The translations under genes and the position numbers were made by a program. A stretch of DNA of 10,796 bases from Rhodospirillaceae bacterium (lineage in GTDB: Bacteria; Pseudomonadota; Alphaproteobacteria; Dongiales; Dongiaceae). The notes under the pieces are model-generated. The model did no database searches, was not told the DNA's origin, and saw only the letters and a list, made by a program, of their open reading frames with translations. The stretch lies in assembly GCA_016794075.1 (NCBI GenBank), contig JAEUKU010000161.1, forward strand, positions 1 through 10,796, written 5' to 3'. This document shows, one piece after another, positions 6,557 to 10,796 of the stretch (its first letter is position 1; each line of letters starts with the position of its first letter).

Positions 6557-8053
6557 ATGCTGCGGAAATTTCAGAACATCACGGAGACCATCGGTCGGAC
6601 GCCGGTCGTGAAGCTGTCACGGTTGGCGCCCGAGGGTGTCGAGATCTTTGTCAAGATCGAGGCCTTCAACCCGATGGGCTCGGTCAAGGACAGGTTCGCC
6701 CTGGCAGCGATCGAGGATGCCGAACAGAAGGGCCTGTTGAAGCCGGGCCAGACCGTCATCGAAGCAACCAGCGGCAATACTGGCATCAGCCTGGCCATGG
6801 TGTGCGCGCAGCGCGGCTATCCCTTCGTCGCCGTGATGGCCGAGAACTTCAGCGTGGAGCGGCGGAAGCTGATGCGCTTCCTCGGCGCCAAGGTGGTGCT
6901 GACGCCGGCCGCCGAACGGGGCAGCGGCATGCTGGCCAAGGCAGTCGAGCTTGCCAATACCCATGGCTGGTTCCTGACCCGGCAGTTCGACAACGAAGCC
7001 AACGCCGAGATGCATGCGCGGACGACGGCCAAGGAGATCCTGGCCGACTTCGAGGGCGAGCGGCTCGATTTCTGGGTCACGGGCTATGGCACGGGTGGGA
7101 CGCTGAAGGGCGTCGCGCGGACCCTGAAGGCCGCGCGGCCCGATACCAGGATCGTGGTCGCCGAGCCGGACAATTCGCCGCTGCTTGGAAGCGGCATCCG
7201 GTCGAAGCGGAGCGGCGACGGCGTCGAAGCCGGAGCCCATCCGGCCTTCCGGCCGCATCTGATGCAGGGTTGGACGCCGGACTTCATCAGCAAGCTGGTG
7301 GAGGATACCGTCGATCTCGGCCTCATCGACGAGATCGCGCCGGTGGCAGGCAACGATGCTCTCGCCGCCGCCCGCGACCTGGCGCGATACGAGGGCATCC
7401 TGGCCGGCACGACCGCGGGAGCGACCCTGGCCGCCGCCATCGCCGTGGCGCGCCGCGCGCCGAAAGGCAGCAGACTCCTCTGCATGCTGCCCGACACCGG
7501 CGAACGCTATCTCAGCACGCCACTCTTCGCCGACGTGCCCGTCGACATGACCGAGGAGGAATATGCGATCTCCCGCTCCACCCCGTTCGGAAGGTTCGAC
7601 AGCCCGGCGGGCGCTCCGCCAAAGCCGCCGACCGCTCCCGTGGAGCAGCCCGTGGTCCTGCCGGAAGCCGCCGAATTCGTGACGTCCGCGATCCGAGATC
7701 CGGCTAATCCCGTCGTCATGTTCGCGTTGGAATGGTGCGAGTTCTGCTGGTCCGTCCGCAAGATGTTCAAGCACCACGGAATTGCATACCGGTCCATCGA
7801 CCTCGATTCGGTTGCGTATCAGAAGGACGATTGGGGCGGAAAGATCCGCGCGGCGCTGAACGCCGAGACGGGCCTGCGGACCATTCCGCAGATCTTCATC
7901 GGCGGCCAGCATGTCGGCGGATGCACCGATCTGTTCGACGGCTGGAAATCCGGCCGCCTGCAGGGCGAGATGGAAGCCGCCGGAATCCCGTTCAGCCGGG
8001 ACGGCATGGACCCATATCGCTTCCTGCCGGGCTGGCTGCACGCGCGGAACTGA
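6557..8053 (+). CDS. Cysteine synthase-like PLP enzyme with fused C-terminal glutaredoxin domain, 498 aa
   Basis: Residues about 1-325 form a complete fold-type II PLP enzyme of the O-acetylserine sulfhydrylase/cysteine synthase group, which normally makes cysteine from O-acetylserine and sulfide. Visible sites are the PLP lysine K44 in GSVKDRF, the substrate loop TSGNTG (71-76), the phosphate loop GTGGT (178-182) and the terminal PDTGERYLST (312-321). A linker of about 60 residues with a Pro-rich part (PPKPPTAP) leads to a glutaredoxin domain (about 385-480) with dithiol site CEFC (C394, C397), TIPQIF with the cis-proline, and GGCTD, the usual glutathione-binding end. A plain cysteine synthase is about 310-330 aa. 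The start at 6557 follows GGAAGGG. Both halves look intact; that the glutaredoxin serves the synthase is inference. CysM-like or other sulfhydrylase specificity cannot be excluded. Confidence 0.93.
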   Translation: MLRKFQNITETIGRTPVVKLSRLAPEGVEIFVKIEAFNPMGSVKDRFALAAIEDAEQKGLLKPGQTVIEATSGNTGISLAMVCAQRGYPFVAVMAENFSVERRKLMRFLGAKVVLTPAAERGSGMLAKAVELANTHGWFLTRQFDNEANAEMHARTTAKEILADFEGERLDFWVTGYGTGGTLKGVARTLKAARPDTRIVVAEPDNSPLLGSGIRSKRSGDGVEAGAHPAFRPHLMQGWTPDFISKLVEDTVDLGLIDEIAPVAGNDALAAARDLARYEGILAGTTAGATLAAAIAVARRAPKGSRLLCMLPDTGERYLSTPLFADVPVDMTEEEYAISRSTPFGRFDSPAGAPPKPPTAPVEQPVVLPEAAEFVTSAIRDPANPVVMFALEWCEFCWSVRKMFKHHGIAYRSIDLDSVAYQKDDWGGKIRAALNAETGLRTIPQIFIGGQHVGGCTDLFDGWKSGRLQGEMEAAGIPFSRDGMDPYRFLPGWLHARN

Positions 8054-8119
8054 CGCCGGAAGCGGCCCAAAGCGCCCCAGAGCGCCACTGCGGCGCCCAT
8101 CCCGGTCAGTGTTGCGCGC

Positions 8120-8956
8120 TCAGCGCGGCAGGCGCGCCTCGATGTGGTGCAGGCGGCTGAGCAGCACGGCGTGCAGTTGGTCCACCTTCGCGTGCAGGTG
8201 GGAGACCTCGAGCTCGGCTTTCAGGTTGACCTCATAGTCGACGTCGGCGCGGATGCGGTCCTTGACCGATTGGCGGTTCTGGCTCAGCAGCACGATCACC
8301 GACAGGAAGATCGCCTCGAGCGAGACGCACATGGTCAACAGGCCGAAGGGGAACGGGTCGAAGGCCGGCAGGCCGGGAATGGTGTTGAGCCCGATCCAGA
8401 CCAGGAACCAGACGGCGTGGAGCGCGAGAAAGGCCAGGCTGCCGCTGAAGGCGGCGATGGCGTCGGTGACGCGCTCCAGCACCGTCAGCTGCTCTTCCAT
8501 CTCCGCATTGGCGTTGCGGGTCGCCGCCTGGCGCAGCCGGTTGGTAGTCTCCCGCATGCGGCCGCTCATGACGCTCATCATGTCGAGCGCCGCATCGGGC
8601 CGGCGGCGGATGAAGTCGATGAGCGCGGCGCGGTCGAGGACCAGCAGTTCGGCATCCTCGAGCACCGTGGCCCGGGCCGTGCGGCCGCCATGGTCGAGCA
8701 GCGCCAGTTCGCCGAACAGGTCGCCGCGCCCGGCCGTCGTCAGCACAAGCTTCTGGCCGAACTTGTCGGTCGTCGCCAGCTCGACCGTGCCGGAGCAGAC
8801 GACATACATGCGGTCGCCCGGCTCGCCTTCCTGGAAGATCCCATGCCCGGCGGGGAAGCTGGCAAGTTCCATCATCTGCGCGAGCGCGGCGCGCTCATCC
8901 GCGTCCAGCAGCTGGAACAATGGCACTTCGGCGAGCAGCGAGGTCACGGGCGACAT
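8120..8956 (-). CDS. Cyclic-nucleotide-binding domain plus DUF1003 membrane protein, 278 aa
   Basis: Residues about 10-125 are a Crp-like cyclic nucleotide-binding domain: FPAGHGIFQEGEPGDRMYVV and the phosphate-binding cassette FGELALLDHGGRTARATV with its Arg. A helical linker (about 125-165) leads to DUF1003, with two membrane helices (about 172-190 and 205-225), the family signatures WIGLN, FDPFPFGLLT, SLEAIFLS and LLSQNR, and a soluble helical, probably coiled-coil tail (245-275). There is no DNA-binding domain, so it is a membrane sensor rather than a regulator of the Crp type; its output is unknown. The start at 8956 is chosen because AGGA sits nine bases upstream and the product opens like the family (SLLAEVPLF); in-frame ATGs at 8986 and further upstream lack a site. 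It converges on the cysteine synthase gene (66-base gap) and diverges from the methyltransferase. Confidence 0.93.
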   Translation of the reverse strand: MSPVTSLLAEVPLFQLLDADERAALAQMMELASFPAGHGIFQEGEPGDRMYVVCSGTVELATTDKFGQKLVLTTAGRGDLFGELALLDHGGRTARATVLEDAELLVLDRAALIDFIRRRPDAALDMMSVMSGRMRETTNRLRQAATRNANAEMEEQLTVLERVTDAIAAFSGSLAFLALHAVWFLVWIGLNTIPGLPAFDPFPFGLLTMCVSLEAIFLSVIVLLSQNRQSVKDRIRADVDYEVNLKAELEVSHLHAKVDQLHAVLLSRLHHIEARLPR

Positions 8957-9014
8957 GCGGAGCGATCCTATCGATAGAGCCGGCATCCGGTGAGCATGCC
9001 AGAAACCAAGAGCG

Positions 9015-9037
9015 TTGGCGCGCCCTTCCCGCGCCAA
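9015..9037. repeat. 8-bp perfect inverted repeat in the divergent intergenic region
   Basis: TTGGCGCG (9015-9022) and CGCGCCAA (9030-9037) flank a seven-base spacer. The site lies 58 bases upstream of the minus-strand start at 8956 and 68 bases upstream of the plus-strand start at 9106, where an operator controlling both genes could sit. A second symmetrical element, the palindrome CTATCGATAG (8968-8977), is in the leader of the minus-strand gene. No known regulator is recognised. Confidence 0.5.
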
Positions 9038-9105
9038 AGCGGCCCGGAAAGCGGCTTGCGGAGAAAGTTATCGAAAACAGCCATACCACACGATATGTAG
9101 GCCGG

Positions 9106-10221
9106 ATGAACGCGCCGCCGGATTTTGAGATCTTTCTGGTCACTGCCCCGGGCCTCGAATCCCTGCTTTGTGCCGAGGCGCGGGAGAAGGGCTTCAAGGC
9201 GCCCAAGGCGGTCAAGGGCGGGGTTACCGTCCAGGGCGGCTGGCCCGAGATCTGGCGTGCCAGCCTGGAGATCCGCGGCGCGGCGCGGATCCTGGCGCGG
9301 ATCGCCGAATTCCGCGCCCTGCACCTGGCGCAGCTCGACAAGCGCGCACGCAAGGTCCCGTGGGCGGAATTCCTGCGCCGCGACGTGGCTTTCCGCGTCG
9401 AGGCTTCCTGCCGGAGATCCCGCATCTATCACCAGGGCGCAGCGGCGCAGCGCATCGCCACCGCGATCAGGGAAGAGCTGGGCGCGACGCTCTCCGAGGA
9501 CGCGGAGGTCTGCGTCAAGGCGCGGATCGACGACGATCTCTGCACCATCAGCATCGACACCTCCGGCGAATCGCTGCACAAGCGCGGCCACAAGGAAGCG
9601 ATCGCCAAGGCGCCGATGCGGGAGAACCTAGCTGCGCTGTTCCTGCGCCAATGCGGCTATCAGGGCAACGAGCCGGTGCTCGACCCGATGTGCGGCTCCG
9701 GCACCTTCGTGATCGAGGCGGCGGAGATCGCGGCCGGCCTCAAGCCCGGCCGCTCGCGGCATTTCGCCTTCGAGCTTCTGGCAACCTTCGACGCCGCCGC
9801 CTGGGAGAAGTCGCGCGCCGCCGGCGTCGCCGCGGCGCCCGTCTTCCGCTTCCACGGCAGCGACCACGATGCCGGCGCCATCCGGATGGCGCGCGACAAC
9901 GCGGCGCGCGCCGGCGTCGCCGACTGGACCGAGTTCCGCCAGCAATCGGTCGGCGAGCTCACCCGCCCGGATGGGCCGCCCGGCCTCGTCATCTGCAACC
10001 CGCCCTACGGCGCCCGCATCGGCGACAAGAAGCGCCTCGCCCCGCTCTACCGGGCGCTGGGCCAGACCCTGCGCACGCGCTTCCAGGGCTGGCGCGTCGG
10101 CATCATCACCAACGATGCCGAGCTCGCCGCCGCGACCGGCCTGCCCTTCGCCCCGCCCCCAAGTCCAATTTCCCATGGCGGCATCAGCGTCTCGCTGTTC
10201 CTGACCGGGAAGCTGGCGTAG
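9106..10221 (+). CDS. THUMP-domain class I SAM-dependent RNA methyltransferase (RlmL N-terminal type), 371 aa
   Basis: This protein matches the N-terminal half of E. coli RlmL, which methylates a guanine at N2 in 23S rRNA (G2445) using S-adenosylmethionine. It opens with FLVTAPGLESLLCAEA, followed by a THUMP RNA-binding domain (about 50-165). The catalytic domain carries the SAM-binding loop DPMCGSGTF (193-201), the acidic second strand GSDHDAGAI and the NPPYG motif (N298-Y301) that contacts the target base amine. It lacks the C-terminal RlmK domain of the gammaproteobacterial fusion, as is usual outside that group. The start at 9106 gives the normal distance to FLVTAPGLE; the ribosome binding site (TAGG) is weak, and the open frame upstream to 8920 runs into the divergent gene. 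The exact target base is inferred from family. Confidence 0.93.
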   Translation: MNAPPDFEIFLVTAPGLESLLCAEAREKGFKAPKAVKGGVTVQGGWPEIWRASLEIRGAARILARIAEFRALHLAQLDKRARKVPWAEFLRRDVAFRVEASCRRSRIYHQGAAAQRIATAIREELGATLSEDAEVCVKARIDDDLCTISIDTSGESLHKRGHKEAIAKAPMRENLAALFLRQCGYQGNEPVLDPMCGSGTFVIEAAEIAAGLKPGRSRHFAFELLATFDAAAWEKSRAAGVAAAPVFRFHGSDHDAGAIRMARDNAARAGVADWTEFRQQSVGELTRPDGPPGLVICNPPYGARIGDKKRLAPLYRALGQTLRTRFQGWRVGIITNDAELAAATGLPFAPPPSPISHGGISVSLFLTGKLA

Positions 10222-10233
10222 CGGCGCCACTCT

Positions 10234-10260
10234 GGCCCAGTCGGTCGCCCAGGACTGGCC
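10234..10260 (+). terminator. Hairpin just after the methyltransferase gene
   Basis: CCAGTC (10237-10242) pairs with GACTGG (10253-10258), extended by two G-C pairs past a bulged C, with a 10-base loop. It begins 13 bases after the stop codon. There is no T-run, so it is only a weak terminator candidate. Confidence 0.25.
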
Positions 10261-10305
10261 GTTGGCGGCGTCCCTGGCCCCATGGCAGAGTCCGCCGCAT
10301 CGCAC

Positions 10306-10345
10306 CTGCCGGGAGCCGCTTCCGGCAGCGGGAACCGTTTCCGGC
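10306..10345. promoter_or_regulatory. Inverted and direct repeats in the xsc leader, possible operator
   Basis: CTGCCGG (10306-10312) and CCGGCAG (10322-10328) form a perfect 7-bp inverted repeat with a nine-base spacer. Overlapping it, CCGCTTCCGGC (10317-10327) is repeated as CCGTTTCCGGC (10335-10345) with an 18-base period, about two helical turns. The element ends 37 bases before the xsc start, so a bound regulator could affect transcription or the hairpin could affect the leader. No TauR or other known site is recognised. Confidence 0.35.
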
Positions 10346-10382
10346 GCGCCGGACCAATCGCTGACTTGAGGGATCGCTAGCC

Positions 10383-10796
10383 ATGAAAATGACCACGGAA
10401 GAAGCCTTCGTGAAGGTGCTGCAGATGCACGGCATCGAGCATGCCTTCGGCATCATCGGCTCGGCGTTCATGCCGGTCTCCGACCTGTTCCCCAAGGCCG
10501 GCATCACCTTCTGGGACGTGGCGCATGAGACCAATGGCGGCCTGATGTGCGACGGCTTCACCCGCGCGACGGGGAAGATGGCGATGGCCATCGCCCAGAA
10601 CGGCCCCGGCGTCACCGGCTTCGTCACCGCGGTCAAGACCGCCTATTGGAACCATACGCCGATGCTGCTGGTGACGCCGCAGGCGGCGAACCGCACCATC
10701 GGCCAGGGCGGCTTCCAGGAAGTCGAGCAGATGGCGCTGTTCCGCGACATGGTCTGCTACCAGGAAGAGGTGCGCGACCCCGTCCGCATGGCGGAA
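10383..10796 (+). CDS. xsc: Sulfoacetaldehyde acetyltransferase Xsc, N-terminal 138 residues (3' end outside window)
   Basis: Xsc is a thiamine-diphosphate enzyme that converts sulfoacetaldehyde and phosphate into acetyl phosphate and sulfite, a central step in breaking down taurine and other C2 sulfonates. The visible part is the N-terminal Pyr domain: HGIEHAFGIIGSAFMPVSDL, the conserved Glu E49 in AHETNGG that activates the cofactor, DGFTRATGK, AQNGPGVTGFVTA and TPQAANRTIGQGGFQEVEQM. This wording is typical of Xsc, and the TIGQGGFQEVEQ stretch separates it from acetolactate synthase and other relatives. The start has GAGGGA (10368-10373) nine bases upstream. The frame is open to the last base. 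Neighbours such as pta, tauR or transport genes, if present, would lie downstream; none is upstream here. Confidence 0.95.
   Translation, partial: MKMTTEEAFVKVLQMHGIEHAFGIIGSAFMPVSDLFPKAGITFWDVAHETNGGLMCDGFTRATGKMAMAIAQNGPGVTGFVTAVKTAYWNHTPMLLVTPQAANRTIGQGGFQEVEQMALFRDMVCYQEEVRDPVRMAE

Noticed and set aside
6617..8041. Minus-strand open frame of 474 codons opposite the cysteine synthase-glutaredoxin gene
   Set aside because: The plus strand encodes two complete recognisable domains; the antisense product has none.
9056..9097. Promoter boxes TTGCGG and GATATG before the methyltransferase
   Set aside because: The spacing is too long (30 bases) and alternative boxes (CATACC, TTATCG) fit no better, so no promoter is called.
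8920..9105. In-frame upstream extension of the methyltransferase
   Set aside because: It would overlap the divergent sensor gene, adds residues unlike the family and lacks a ribosome binding site; family proteins begin just before FLVTAPGLE.

Overview
The window is GC-rich and densely coding, with G/C at most third codon positions, and looks like a chromosomal segment from an alphaproteobacterium. Three things point that way: the housekeeping sigma factor RpoD followed by a CAU-anticodon tRNA of the isoleucine type, the alphaproteobacterial flavour of the Xsc and DUF1003 proteins, and the general codon use. I cannot name a genus from the sequence. There is no transposase, integrase, phage gene or CRISPR array.

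Layout: (1) 1-460, 3' end of rpoD; (2) 461-617, a long heptad-built inverted repeat and then a tRNA with anticodon CAU, probably tRNA-Ile2; (3) 898-4133, a translationally coupled pair (ATGA overlap) of an unrecognised 149-aa protein and a 929-aa protein joining an M64-type zinc peptidase domain, a von Willebrand A (VWA) domain and C-terminal beta-rich domains; (4) 4303-5733, an NAD(P)-dependent aldehyde dehydrogenase; (5) 5734-6064, 331 bases with no convincing gene but several inverted and direct repeats; (6) 6065-8053, a GFA/CENP-V zinc protein and then a cysteine-synthase-like PLP enzyme fused to a glutaredoxin domain, separated by a strong 10-bp hairpin; (7) 8120-8956 on the minus strand, a cyclic-nucleotide-binding plus DUF1003 membrane protein, divergent from (8) 9106-10221, a THUMP-type 23S rRNA guanine-N2 methyltransferase; (9) 10383 to the window end, the 5' part of xsc, sulfoacetaldehyde acetyltransferase.

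Most genes are probably small independent transcription units. The clear exception is the 149-aa/M64-VWA pair, which is the most unusual system here: a peptidase-VWA-beta-sandwich layout resembling animal CLCA proteins, rich in cysteine but without a visible Sec signal, made together with a small partner of unknown function. The second unusual item is the cysteine synthase-glutaredoxin fusion. A loose sulfur/thiol theme (GFA protein, cysteine synthase-glutaredoxin, sulfite-releasing Xsc) runs through the right half, but nothing in the sequence proves that these genes are linked functionally.

Smaller gaps: 618-897 (leader of the M64 pair), 4134-4302 (with a possible promoter before the aldehyde dehydrogenase), 8957-9105 (divergent region with an 8-bp inverted repeat) and 10222-10382 (leader of xsc with an inverted repeat and a direct repeat).
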